Assembly (NCBI RefSeq): GCF_019710745.1
Contig: NZ_JAHKJW010000015.1
Span: forward strand, 103,085-167,084
Reading direction: 5' to 3'
Source of the DNA: Streptomyces beigongshangae
GTDB lineage: Bacteria > Actinomycetota > Actinomycetes > Streptomycetales > Streptomycetaceae
DNA: 64,000 bases
Numbering within the stretch: position 1 is the first letter of the stretch; the number at the start of each line of letters is the position of its first letter. A program made the position numbers and the translations under genes. Shown here one piece after another: positions 47,784-57,215 of the stretch. The notes under the pieces were generated by a model. That model did no database searches and was not told the origin of the DNA. It worked only from the letters and a program-made list of their open reading frames with translations.

Positions 47784-49759
47784 CCCTGCCCGCACCGAAG
47801 CTCGACGACCTCACCTGGGCCGACATGATGGCGGCCGTCCGCCGGCGCATCCCCGCCGAGTCGGACGGCACCTGGACCCTGCACGCACCCGCCGACCCCG
47901 GCGTCACCCTCCTCGAACTCTTCGCCCACCTCCTCGAACAGCGGCTGTACTGGCTCGACCAGGCACCCGACGCACTGGTTGTCGCCATCCTGCGGCTGCT
48001 CGGACTCGAACCGCCGCGCCCCGCCCGGCCCGCGGCCACGGTGCTGCGCCTGTCCGCCCGGCAGCCGGACACGGCCGTCCCGGTCGTCCCCGCCGGGACG
48101 GCGCTGACCCGCGACCCCACGGGACGCGTCGTCTTCACCCTCGACGACGACGTCACCGTCCTTCCGCTCGCCGTGGACGGCGCGGACGGCGCGGACGCAG
48201 CGGTCACGGTGTGGACCGACCGCGACCGCACCGCGGACCTGCGGGCCCGCCGGGGCGTCGCGCTCCTGGCGGGCGACGGCGCACCCGCGCAGGCACGGTT
48301 CACCCTGCCGCTCACCGGGGCGGAGCCCGCGCCCGGCCCGATCAGCCTCCTTCTCGAACTGGACGCCCCGGCCGCCTCCGCGGCGTCCTGGCTGCCCCGT
48401 GCGGTCGACGGCGTACCGCCGCCCGCGGAGCTGACCTGGTCCTGGTTCCGGCCGGACACCGGCCTGTCGGGCCCGTTCGAGAAGGTCGAGGACGGCACCG
48501 GCGGACTGCGGCGGTCGGGGATCGTCCGGCTGCACCCGCCCGCCGGCTGGACCACCCGGGACCGCGGCGTGACGGTGTCGACGCGGGCCGCGACGTACGC
48601 GACAGCACCCCTGCTGACCGCGCTCGCCGTCAACGTCTCCACCGCCCGCCACCGCCGGTCGTACACGGCACGGGGCGCCGGCCTGGCGGAGCAGATCCAC
48701 GCATGGCTCAAACTCCCCGGCCAGCACCTCGTCCTGCCGGACGCCGCCGGCCGTCTCCTCGAAGCGGACGTACGCCTGGCCGGCGACGACTGGTCGCCCG
48801 TACCGGACTTCACCTTCGGCACGCCTGCCGACCGCGTGTACCTGCTGGACCGGACCGAGGGCGCGGTGGTCTTCGGCGACGGACTCACCGCCCGCATCCC
48901 GCACCCGGACCCCGCCCCCGCCCCCGACGTCGTGGTCGACTACGTGCTCGGCGGCGGCCGGGAGGGCAACGGCGGGCTGACCGGCAACTGGACCGCGACC
49001 CCCGACACCCCGGCGGAGATCGGCGCGCTCTCGGCCGCCAACCTCGTACGGGCCGAGGGCGGCGAGGAACCCGAGACGGTCGCCGCCGCACGACGGCGCG
49101 CGGCCGCCTCCCTCGGTGAGGTGACCCGCGCGGTCACCGCGGACGACTTCGTCACCCTCGCCCGGACGACCCCGGGCGTCGCGGTCGCCCGCGCCCACGC
49201 CTCCCCCGGCGAGCACCCGGGTTTCCCGTGCGACCCGGTGCCCGGCGCGGTGACCGTCCGCATCGTCCCGTCGGCCCCCCGGACCGACCCGGACCGGGAG
49301 GACTTCGCCGCCGCGCCGCGGCCCGACCCGGGCATGCTGTGCGCGGTCACCGCCCGGCTCGACGAGGCCCGGCTGCTCACCTCCGAGGTGTTCGTGCGCG
49401 GACCCCGCTACCGCGACGTGACGCTCCGCGTCGACCTGTCCGGCGGCCCGGCCGACCGCGCCCGGGTGTCCGGCGTGGTCACCGCCGCACTGCGCCGCTT
49501 CCTCGATCCGCTCGTCGGCGGCGAGGAACAGGAGGGCTGGCCGTTCGGGGAGGCGCTGCGCCCGTCGGCCGTCCTGCGGGCCGCGCAGCGGGCCCTGGGC
49601 GACCTCGCGGACGTCGCCGGGGTGGCGATCGGACTCGACGGGGCCGACCCGCGGGAGGACTGCGACGAAGTGCGGCTGGACGCCGGTGAACTGCCCGTGC
49701 TGCGGTCGGTCCGCACCCGGGTCGTGCCCGCCGCCGAACCGGGGGAGGGGCTGCTATGA
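47780..49759 (+). CDS. cis11: Baseplate J-like wedge protein 1
   Basis: A 659-residue protein of the putative baseplate assembly J family. The middle contains DRVYLLDRTEGAVVFGDGLT and the C-terminal half has AVTADDFVTLARTTPGVAVA, the usual J motif. Ends with a domain predicted to join the wedge. GTG start at 47780 overlaps gp25; its stop overlaps the next gene. Together with the following J-type protein it forms the baseplate wedge. Confidence 0.9.
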   Translation: MTLPAPKLDDLTWADMMAAVRRRIPAESDGTWTLHAPADPGVTLLELFAHLLEQRLYWLDQAPDALVVAILRLLGLEPPRPARPAATVLRLSARQPDTAVPVVPAGTALTRDPTGRVVFTLDDDVTVLPLAVDGADGADAAVTVWTDRDRTADLRARRGVALLAGDGAPAQARFTLPLTGAEPAPGPISLLLELDAPAASAASWLPRAVDGVPPPAELTWSWFRPDTGLSGPFEKVEDGTGGLRRSGIVRLHPPAGWTTRDRGVTVSTRAATYATAPLLTALAVNVSTARHRRSYTARGAGLAEQIHAWLKLPGQHLVLPDAAGRLLEADVRLAGDDWSPVPDFTFGTPADRVYLLDRTEGAVVFGDGLTARIPHPDPAPAPDVVVDYVLGGGREGNGGLTGNWTATPDTPAEIGALSAANLVRAEGGEEPETVAAARRRAAASLGEVTRAVTADDFVTLARTTPGVAVARAHASPGEHPGFPCDPVPGAVTVRIVPSAPRTDPDREDFAAAPRPDPGMLCAVTARLDEARLLTSEVFVRGPRYRDVTLRVDLSGGPADRARVSGVVTAALRRFLDPLVGGEEQEGWPFGEALRPSAVLRAAQRALGDLADVAGVAIGLDGADPREDCDEVRLDAGELPVLRSVRTRVVPAAEPGEGLL

Positions 49760-51792
49760 CGGGCGGACCGTGGTGGGAGAAGGACGCGCGGACCGAGGGG
49801 GACGTCGTCCCGGGACCCGGACCCTCCGGAGTCCAGCCGGAACTGGTCGAGGCGACCCGGGAGGCGGTCCGCGCCGCCGTACGCGGACGGATCGCCGGGT
49901 ACACCCCGGACTGGACCGACCCCGACCGGCAGGACGCCGGTGTGGCGCTCGTACGCCTCTTCGGCACCCTGGCCGAACCCGTGCTCTCCCGCGTCAACCG
50001 GCTGCCGGAGAAGGTGCTGGCCGAGCACCTGGCCACGGCGGGGGTGCGCAGGCGGCCCGCCGGCGCGGCCGCCGCGCTGCTGGAGTTCAGCGCGAACCCG
50101 CCGGACGGCGCCTCCGTACTGGTGCCCGCCGGCTTCCAGAGCGTGGCCTCCACCCCGTCGGGCCAGGTCTTCTACGAGACGGACCAGGACCTGTACGTCA
50201 CCCCGGCGACCCTGGGCGCGCTCGCGGTCCAGGAGTCCGGGACGCTGGAGGACCTGCCGCTCGGACCCGCGGGCCCCGGCCGCCCGTTCGCGCCGTTCGG
50301 CCGGGACCCGGAGCCCGGCAACGGCCTGTGGATCGGCCTCGCCGCGACCGCCGCCCCCCGGCCCCGCCTCTCGCTGGGCTTCGTGCTCGTCGCCGCGTCC
50401 CCGGCGCCCGTGGACTCCGGCGGCCCGGCGCCCCTTCCGCTGCCGCCCGCGCCGCTGCTGCGCTGGGACGTCCTCGACGGCACCCGGCTGGTGCCCGCGG
50501 AACTGGTGCGCGACTCCACGGGCGGCCTGAGCACCGACGGGACCGTCGAACTCAGGGTCCCGCGCTCCTGGGAGCCGGGCAGTCCGCCCGGCTCCCGGGC
50601 CCGGCCCCGGCTGCGCTGGCTGCGGCTGCGGATCGCCCACGGCACCTTCGGCGGCCCGGCGCCCGTACTGTCCGGCCTGCGGCTCAACACGGTCGCGGCC
50701 ACCGCCGCCCGCACGTTCCGGGACGAACCGCTGCAACCGGTACGGACGCCGGAGGCCGACGGCCTGCGCAGGATGCTGCTCAGCCAGACGCCCGTCCTCG
50801 CCGGATCCGTCGTCATCGAGGTCGACGACGACGGGGACGGCGACGTGTTCGGCACCACGGCGGGCCGTCCCTCCCGCTGGCGGGAGGTGGAGAGCCTGGC
50901 CGCCCACGGCGCCGACGACCGGGTCTTCACCGTGGACCACGCGAGCGGTGAGGTGACCTTCGGGGACGGCGTCAACGGCGCGGCCGTCCCGCCCGGCTTC
51001 CGCAACGTACGGGCCGTGCGCTACCGGGTCGGCGGCGGCAGCGCCGGCGCCGTACGGGCCGGTGCCGTCAACGGGGTGGTGACCGCGCTGCCGTTCGTCA
51101 CCGGCGTCACCAACCCCTTCCCGGCCACGGGGGGCACGGACGCCGAGCCCGACGCCGACGCGATGCGCCGGGGCGTCGGCCAGCTGCGGGCCCGGGGGCG
51201 GGCCGTGGCGCCGGCCGACTACGGCCTCCTCGCCACGCAGGCCCCCGGCGCGTCGGTGGCCCGCGCCCAGGGCGTGGCGGGCCTGCACCCCGGGCTGGCC
51301 GGAACGCGCATCCCGGGCGTCGTGGGAGTCCTCGTCGTACCGCCGGACGGCGGCACCGGTGAGCCACCGGTGCCCACCGCCGCCACGCTGCGGGCCGTCA
51401 CCGCGTACCTGACCCGCGAGGCCGCCCCGGCCGGCGTCACCGTGGTCGCCGCCCCCGCGCCGTACCGGAGGGTCGCCGTGGAGGCATGGGTCGCCCTCGA
51501 CCCGGACCTCGACCGCGCCGCCGTCCTGGCCGGGGCGGGCGACGCGATCCGTACCTACCTGGACCCGCTCACCGGCGGCGAGAACGGCGCGGGCTGGCCG
51601 TTCGGCGGCGCGCTGCGGCACACGCCGCTGGTGCGGCGGCTCCTCGCGGCCGACGGCGTCCTGGCCGTGTCCCGGCTCTCGCTCGTCGTCGACGGCGTAC
51701 GGCAGCCGGCCTGCACCGACCACGCGATCCCGCCCCACACCCTCCTCTGGCCGGAACGCCCGCTGCTGATCCCGGTAGGAGACCGGACATGA
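49756..51792 (+). CDS. cis12: Baseplate J-like wedge protein 2
   Basis: A 678-residue J-type protein. Recognisable tracts are DPDRQDAGVALVRLFGTLAE at the start, a mid-region EVTFGDGVNGAAVPPGFRNV, and RAVAPADYGLLATQAPGASV before the C-terminal domain. It is a paralogue of the upstream J protein with low identity, and the two form a heterodimeric wedge in related particles. It overlaps both neighbours by 4 nt. Confidence 0.9.
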   Translation: MTGGPWWEKDARTEGDVVPGPGPSGVQPELVEATREAVRAAVRGRIAGYTPDWTDPDRQDAGVALVRLFGTLAEPVLSRVNRLPEKVLAEHLATAGVRRRPAGAAAALLEFSANPPDGASVLVPAGFQSVASTPSGQVFYETDQDLYVTPATLGALAVQESGTLEDLPLGPAGPGRPFAPFGRDPEPGNGLWIGLAATAAPRPRLSLGFVLVAASPAPVDSGGPAPLPLPPAPLLRWDVLDGTRLVPAELVRDSTGGLSTDGTVELRVPRSWEPGSPPGSRARPRLRWLRLRIAHGTFGGPAPVLSGLRLNTVAATAARTFRDEPLQPVRTPEADGLRRMLLSQTPVLAGSVVIEVDDDGDGDVFGTTAGRPSRWREVESLAAHGADDRVFTVDHASGEVTFGDGVNGAAVPPGFRNVRAVRYRVGGGSAGAVRAGAVNGVVTALPFVTGVTNPFPATGGTDAEPDADAMRRGVGQLRARGRAVAPADYGLLATQAPGASVARAQGVAGLHPGLAGTRIPGVVGVLVVPPDGGTGEPPVPTAATLRAVTAYLTREAAPAGVTVVAAPAPYRRVAVEAWVALDPDLDRAAVLAGAGDAIRTYLDPLTGGENGAGWPFGGALRHTPLVRRLLAADGVLAVSRLSLVVDGVRQPACTDHAIPPHTLLWPERPLLIPVGDRT

Positions 51793-53792
51793 CGTGCACC
51801 CCGCACCCCGCGACCTTCCGCCTCCTCGACGCCCACGTCGGCTGGGAGGAGCCGGCCGGCGGCGAGCCGGGCGCGGACGGCATCGTCGGGTTCGACGACC
51901 CGGCCGGCCTCCGGCTGGCCCACCGCGGTCCCGCACCGGACGGACCCACCAGGGAGCAGCTGCTGCCCTGGTTCCCCGACCCTCGCCTCGCGCCGGGCCA
52001 CGCCCCCCGCTCCTGGTACCTGCTCGTCCCGGACGGGCCGAAGCTGCTGCGCCGCGACGCCGGCACCGGCACCTGGATCCCCGTACGGCCGAACGCGTGC
52101 GGCCCCGGGCCGCTGCGCGAGCCCGTCTCCGTCGCCGCGCGGGACCACCGGCTGGCCGTGGTGGACGGCGACCGGGTGCTGGTGTGGCGCTGGGAGGGGG
52201 AGCAACTCGCCGGTGTCATCGAGACCGACGGGCCCCGGTGGGCCGCGCTCACCGCCGGGGAGGGGGTCCTCGTCGCCCGCCGCGGCGACACGGACCTGCG
52301 CCGGTTCGACTCGACGGGCGCCTTCCGCGGTGTGCTGCGCACCGGCGTGCGAGGAGAGGTCGCCGGGCTGCGCGCCGGGCCGGGCCGGACCGTCTGGCTG
52401 CTCACCGACGACCACGGCCGGCTGACGGTCCACCGGGGCACCACGGGCGGGGGGAGGCGGCGCGGCGCCTTCCGCACCGCCACCGTCGGGGAACTCGCCG
52501 CGGCACTGCCCCCGTCGGCGCTCGTCTCGGTGGACGAGGAAGGGTTCTGCCTGCGGGAGGCCGCCCCGGACGGCACCGTGACCACCTGTCACACCTGGCG
52601 GGGGCGGCCACGCACCACCCCGCCGACGGCGACCGCGCCTTATGCGACCAGCGGCTCGCTCCTCACCGGACCGATCGACAGCGGTGTCTCACGGTGCCGC
52701 TGGCACCGCGTCCGCGTGGACGCCGAGGTGCCCGCCGGTACAGCGGTCGCGGTCGCGGTCGTGGTCTCCGAGGACGACCGGTACGAGGAGAGCGACTGGC
52801 AGACGGCGCCTCCCGGAGTCACGGACTTCCTCGTCGACCAGCCGCCCGGCCGCCTCCTGCGGCTGCGGCTGCGGCTCACCGGGGACGGCGGCGCGACCCC
52901 GGTCGTACGCCGGATCCGCCTGGACCTGCCCCGGTCCACCAGCGCCGAACTGCTACCGCCCGCCTACCGCGTGGACCCGGCGGCCGACGACTTCACCGAG
53001 CGCTTCCTGTCCCTGTTCGACGCCTCGCTCGCCGACCTCGACCGGGTCGTCGAACGGTATCCGGCGCTCCTCGACCCGGCCGGTGCCCCCGACCGGGTGC
53101 TGCCGTGGCTGGCCGGACTGCTGGGGCTGTCCTTCGAGGCCGGCTGGGACGCCCGGACCCGGCGCGCGCTGCTGGAGGCGGCCCCGGAGCTGTACCGGCG
53201 CCGGGGCACGCCGTGGGCGCTGAAGGAGGCCGTACGCATCGTGTTCGGGGTGTGCCCGGTCGTCGACGAGCTGGCGGCGGACCGCCGGTGGGCGTCGTTG
53301 CGCGAGGCCGTCGGTCCCACGGGACAGGAACAGGGACAGAGGCAGGGACGAGGGCCGGGACTGGGCTCCGTACGGCTGTTCAGCCGGTCGGCGAGCCGGT
53401 TCCGGATCGGTGGTTCGCCGCTGGGCGCGGCGCCGCTGCGCGCCTTCGGAGCACCGGACGGCGACCCGCTCACCGCGCACGCGCACCGGTTCCGGGTGCT
53501 CCTGCCCACCGCGACGGTGGACGAGCGGGCACTGCGGCGGCTGGTGGAGCGGCAGGCGCCGGCGCACACGGTGGGGTCGGTACGGACCGGGCGCGGGGGC
53601 TTCGTGGTCGGCTCGCGGTCCACCGTCGGTGTGGACACGGCGTTCGTACCACTGCCGCCGCCCGTACTGGGCGGCGGACACCCGCTGCGGCTGGGCCGCG
53701 ACGGGGTGATCGGACCAGGGCCGAGAGGGCCGCGCCGAGGGGTGGGCGTGGGAGTCGCCTCCGCCGTCGGTGTGCATACGCAGGCATGGTGA
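51789..53792 (+). CDS. Tail-protein-I-like baseplate protein with N-terminal propeller-like region
   Basis: A 667-residue protein. The N-terminal half (about 1-300) contains repeated strand tracts such as RDHRLAVVDGDRVLVWRWEG, suggestive of a beta-propeller. The C-terminal part (about 400-520) has FTERFLSLFDASLADLDRVV and PDRVLPWLAGLLGLSFEAGW, the gpI-like landmark of baseplate periphery. A Gln/Gly/Arg-rich run (about 508-520) and a Gly-rich end follow. In other CIS the same position in the operon connects wedge to fibre. ATG start at 51789 overlaps the J2 stop. No receptor-binding fibre is seen. Confidence 0.82.
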   Translation: MTCTPHPATFRLLDAHVGWEEPAGGEPGADGIVGFDDPAGLRLAHRGPAPDGPTREQLLPWFPDPRLAPGHAPRSWYLLVPDGPKLLRRDAGTGTWIPVRPNACGPGPLREPVSVAARDHRLAVVDGDRVLVWRWEGEQLAGVIETDGPRWAALTAGEGVLVARRGDTDLRRFDSTGAFRGVLRTGVRGEVAGLRAGPGRTVWLLTDDHGRLTVHRGTTGGGRRRGAFRTATVGELAAALPPSALVSVDEEGFCLREAAPDGTVTTCHTWRGRPRTTPPTATAPYATSGSLLTGPIDSGVSRCRWHRVRVDAEVPAGTAVAVAVVVSEDDRYEESDWQTAPPGVTDFLVDQPPGRLLRLRLRLTGDGGATPVVRRIRLDLPRSTSAELLPPAYRVDPAADDFTERFLSLFDASLADLDRVVERYPALLDPAGAPDRVLPWLAGLLGLSFEAGWDARTRRALLEAAPELYRRRGTPWALKEAVRIVFGVCPVVDELAADRRWASLREAVGPTGQEQGQRQGRGPGLGSVRLFSRSASRFRIGGSPLGAAPLRAFGAPDGDPLTAHAHRFRVLLPTATVDERALRRLVERQAPAHTVGSVRTGRGGFVVGSRSTVGVDTAFVPLPPPVLGGGHPLRLGRDGVIGPGPRGPRRGVGVGVASAVGVHTQAW

Positions 53793-53802
53793 GAGGACAG
53801 CG

Positions 53803-55182
53803 ATGACGGAGACAGGGACGCGAGGGCCGGAGGGGTTCGACGCGCCGCCGCTGCGCAGGCTGCGGTACTTCCACGGCCAGATGCTGGGCGCCAGGGACTT
53901 CCAGCGTGAACAGGAGTACCACCGCGAGAAGCTGAAGCTGCGCATGCGGTACCTGCTCGGGTACGGCGTGGTGTGCGGCCTGCTGGTGGAGCCGGCGGGA
54001 CACGATCACGACGACCACCGGACGGAGCAGACGGAGCAGACGGAGCAGACGGAGCGGGCGGAGCGGGCGGAGCAAACGGGGCAGACGGGGCGGGCCGAAG
54101 GGACCCGGCAGACCGACCAGGGCGACCGGGACGACACGGACGCGGAGCGCACCCGGCACCGGGCCAGGGTGCGGCTCACCCCCGGTCTCGCCGTGGACTG
54201 CGACGGCAACGAGGTCGTGGTGCGCGGCGGTTGCGTCGTCGACCTGTGGAAGGCGCTGCCCCGGGACGAACGCGACACCGACACGGTCTGGGTCGGCATC
54301 CGGTACGCCGAGCGGGCCGTGGAGGCCACCCGCGCCGTCTACGACGACGCCTGCGCGGAGAGCCCGGACTGCGAGTACGGCTGGACGGAGGAGTGTTACA
54401 CGGTACGCGTCACCGGGTGCGAGCCCCCGGTCGACGAACGCTGCGACACCTGCTGCTCCCCGTGCGGGCACGAGGTGCTCTGGCTGGCCAGGATCGACTG
54501 CGCGGACCGGCACGAACCGGTGCGCGAGGACCGGATCCGCATGGACGTCCGCCGCCCGTTCGGCCGGCACGTCCCCACGGTGGTGACCGGCGTCAACTGG
54601 ATCCACGGGCACACCTACACCGTCGACGAGGCCAGGGCCCTGCTCGGCACCCAGGACGAGGACGCCGGACTGGTGGTGCGGTTCTCCGACGACGTCCGGA
54701 CCGACTCGCTGCGCCCCGGCGTGGTCGATCTCCAGGTGATCGAGGGCGGCAGCGGCCGCAACGCCTCGACCTGGTACATGGGTGGCAGATTCGCCGAACC
54801 GGGCGACGACTGCGGCGAGTTCACCCGGGAGTTCCGTTACCGGCAGACGACGCGCGAGTCGCTGCAGGACGGTGATCGCGTGCTGGTCACCGTCCGGACC
54901 GCGTTCGTCCTGGACCGCTGCCGCCGCCCGGTCGACGGCACCCACGTCGGCGGGCGCGTACCGCTGATCGACACGCACCACCGGGACGCGGGCACCACCG
55001 GCACCCCTGACCCGGCCGGCACGACCGGTGCGACCGACCCGGCCGGTACGGCCGACCCCCCGGCGGAGACGGCCGGACACGGGGGACACGACGTCCCGCC
55101 GTCCGGTGTCGGGCCCTGGACGTCCGGCACCGGTGTGGGCGGGGACGTCTTCGAGAGCTGGTTCTTCGTGAAGGAGCGCTGA
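53803..55182 (+). CDS. CIS-associated protein with GQML module, copy 1
   Basis: A 459-residue protein. Residues 18-60 contain LRYFHGQMLGARDFQREQEY followed by YGVVCGL, a module shared with the next two genes; a linker of Glu-Gln-Thr repeats follows (about 74-98), then a beta-rich domain with LTPGLAVDCDGNEVVV. A cysteine group (CDTCCSPCGHE region, about 210-222) may bind a metal. The C-terminal tail is Thr/Gly/Pro-rich. Similar modules occur in phage and CIS tail proteins without clear function. GAGAGGA precedes the ATG at 53803. The protein is a likely baseplate or outer-surface component. Confidence 0.78.
   Translation: MTETGTRGPEGFDAPPLRRLRYFHGQMLGARDFQREQEYHREKLKLRMRYLLGYGVVCGLLVEPAGHDHDDHRTEQTEQTEQTERAERAEQTGQTGRAEGTRQTDQGDRDDTDAERTRHRARVRLTPGLAVDCDGNEVVVRGGCVVDLWKALPRDERDTDTVWVGIRYAERAVEATRAVYDDACAESPDCEYGWTEECYTVRVTGCEPPVDERCDTCCSPCGHEVLWLARIDCADRHEPVREDRIRMDVRRPFGRHVPTVVTGVNWIHGHTYTVDEARALLGTQDEDAGLVVRFSDDVRTDSLRPGVVDLQVIEGGSGRNASTWYMGGRFAEPGDDCGEFTREFRYRQTTRESLQDGDRVLVTVRTAFVLDRCRRPVDGTHVGGRVPLIDTHHRDAGTTGTPDPAGTTGATDPAGTADPPAETAGHGGHDVPPSGVGPWTSGTGVGGDVFESWFFVKER
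54022..54093 (+). repeat. 9-bp tandem repeat coding for Glu-Gln-Thr units
   Basis: About eight copies of a 9-bp unit (ACGGAGCAG and close variants) inside the 53803 gene. The unit length keeps the frame. It encodes a highly charged, flexible linker. Confidence 0.85.
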
Positions 55183-55184
55183 TC

Positions 55185-57215
55185 ATGCGAACCGACTGCG
55201 GATGCGGATGCGGGGGCGACGCCACCCGTGCCTCCGCCTTCGTGCGCCCCCGCTTCTTCGCAGGGCAACTGCTGACCGAGGACGACCTCGGTCTGCTCGT
55301 CGACTACATGACGGCGAAGGACAGGCTGCACAACCGGTCCCTGTCCGGGCCGGGCGTCGTCTGCGGACTCGACGTCGGCTGCGCGCCCTGTGGCGGCGGC
55401 ACCGTGACGGTGCAGCCCGGACACGCCCTCGACAGCTCGGGCAACGACATCGTGGTGTCCTGCGCCGAGAAGGTCGACGTGCAGGCCCTGGTGCGGGAGC
55501 AGCGCGTCGCCGCCCTCGGGGTGGACTGCGAGGACCCCTGCGACGGCGACGGCGCACGCGGCTACGGCCTCTTCGTGCGCTACCGGGAACTGCCGGTCGA
55601 CCCGGTGGCCCCGTACGCCACGGAGGAGCCCTGCCCCTCTCCGGGGTGCGTCCCCTCCCGGGTCCGGGAGGGCTACCGGTTCCTCGTCAGGCACGGTGAC
55701 TTCGAGGACCACCGCCACAACCCGGGCACCAGGCTGCTCGCCGGACTCGGCCCCGTGCGCCGGGCCGACGAGGCCCGCGACCGCGACCGGCGGCTCGGCT
55801 TCTACACCGACGCCCTGTTCGCCGCGTTCCTCGGCACGGACCGCCCGTTCCGGTTCGACGACGCCGACGCGAAGCGGTACACCGACGGGCTGGCCTGGCT
55901 GCGTGAGAACGCCGCCGGGGAGGGGGCGCCGCCGCCGTCCGCCGCCCGGGAGATGGCGGAGCACGTCCGCGCACTGGCCGGCGCCGTCGCCCGGTTCGAC
56001 ACCCACGACCGCGCCGGACAGGACGAACTCACACGCACGCACCAGGAGCTCGCGTCCGTCCAGGAGGCCCGGCGGGTGCTCGGCACGGCCTGCGCCCGGC
56101 TGGGCGACGCGGACTGGGAGGCCGCGTGGCCGGCGGACCCGCTGCGCCGCTCGCTCGCCCGCACGGTGGTCACCGAGACCGCGGCACGGGTCGTACCCGA
56201 GGGCGGGGACGCGGAGGCCCCGCTGGAAGTCCGCCTGCTGGCCCAGGGCACACCGCTCGGCCACGCACTGCGGGTGGAGTTCCGCGCCGACCTCGTCCTG
56301 ATCCGCAAGTGGCTCCTCGGCCGTCTGGAGGAGGGCCCCGGCGTCGGCGACTGCACGCTGCGCACGAAGGTCGCCGCCCTCGACGTACCGCCGCCGCTGC
56401 CGTCCCCGCCACCGGACAGCGTGGAGCGCACCACCCCCGCGGAACTCCGGTGGATCGCCAAGGCGGCCGCCGGGCTGACCGCGGCGGTACGCCGGTTCGT
56501 GACCGACACGGCGTGCGCCACGCTGAACCCGCCGTGCGGCGACAGCACCGACCCCGACGTCCTGCTCGCGCGGATCGAACTGAAGGGCTGCGACGTCGTA
56601 CGGATCTGCTCCGCCACCCGGGAACAGGTGCTGCCGGGCGGATCGGCGTACGGGGAGTGGCTGCCCAAGCTCTACCGGCTGCGGGAGCTGGCCGAGCGGC
56701 TGTGCTGCGAGCCCCCGCCGTGCGAGGGGGAACCGCAGCTGTCGTCGCAGGGCCCCGTCTCGCGTCCGTACGCCGAAGGGCTGCTCGGTGACTGGCCGCG
56801 CACCGGGGACCTGGAGGAGATGCTCTCCCTGCTGCTCACCCCGGCCCCCGGCGAGACCCCGCCCAAGTCCCTGCACGAGCAGGTCTACACGACCCCCAGC
56901 GAAGTGACCGACAGCATGCAGGAACTGGCCGTGCTCAGGACGCGGGTCACGGACCTGACAGCGGCGCTGGAGGGTCTGCGGGCCCAGCTGGGCAGCGCGC
57001 AGCAGCAGGTGGCCCGGGTGGCGGAGCGGGTGCCGGAACGGCTCGGTTCCCGCCTGGAGGAACTCGAGAGCGCACCGCGGGGCGACGACGAGCCACCCAC
57101 GGATCCGGCCGATCCGGCTGATCCGGCTGATCCGGCCGAACCGCCCGGTCCGGCCGTCCCTCCGGCGAAGCGGGCCAGGTCGCCCCGCAACCGGAAGCCC
57201 GGTGAGACGCCATGA
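55185..57215 (+). CDS. CIS-associated protein with GQLL module, copy 2
   Basis: A 676-residue protein. It starts with a cysteine group (MRTDCGCGCGG), followed by RPRFFAGQLLTEDDLGLL and PGVVCGL, the same module as copies 1 and 3, then GHALDSSGNDIVV. The middle (about 200-500) is helix-rich, and the C-terminal part has a coiled-coil-like tract (ELAVLRTRVTDLTAALEGLR, about 570-620) and four DPA-type repeats (about 640-652). Ends basic (KRARSPRNRK). ATG at 55185, 2 nt after the previous stop. Function unknown; large size and coiled coil suggest structural scaffolding of the particle. Confidence 0.75.
   Translation: MRTDCGCGCGGDATRASAFVRPRFFAGQLLTEDDLGLLVDYMTAKDRLHNRSLSGPGVVCGLDVGCAPCGGGTVTVQPGHALDSSGNDIVVSCAEKVDVQALVREQRVAALGVDCEDPCDGDGARGYGLFVRYRELPVDPVAPYATEEPCPSPGCVPSRVREGYRFLVRHGDFEDHRHNPGTRLLAGLGPVRRADEARDRDRRLGFYTDALFAAFLGTDRPFRFDDADAKRYTDGLAWLRENAAGEGAPPPSAAREMAEHVRALAGAVARFDTHDRAGQDELTRTHQELASVQEARRVLGTACARLGDADWEAAWPADPLRRSLARTVVTETAARVVPEGGDAEAPLEVRLLAQGTPLGHALRVEFRADLVLIRKWLLGRLEEGPGVGDCTLRTKVAALDVPPPLPSPPPDSVERTTPAELRWIAKAAAGLTAAVRRFVTDTACATLNPPCGDSTDPDVLLARIELKGCDVVRICSATREQVLPGGSAYGEWLPKLYRLRELAERLCCEPPPCEGEPQLSSQGPVSRPYAEGLLGDWPRTGDLEEMLSLLLTPAPGETPPKSLHEQVYTTPSEVTDSMQELAVLRTRVTDLTAALEGLRAQLGSAQQQVARVAERVPERLGSRLEELESAPRGDDEPPTDPADPADPADPAEPPGPAVPPAKRARSPRNRKPGETP
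57102..57137 (+). repeat. 9-bp tandem repeat (GATCCGGCN, Asp-Pro-Ala)
   Basis: Four copies of GATCCGGCC/T inside the 3' part of the 55185 gene, encoding DPADPADPADPA. Frame is kept. Confidence 0.85.

Noticed and set aside
54022..54093. Tandem repeats considered as a CRISPR array
   Set aside because: The units are 9 bp without spacers and lie inside a coding frame; no cas genes are near.
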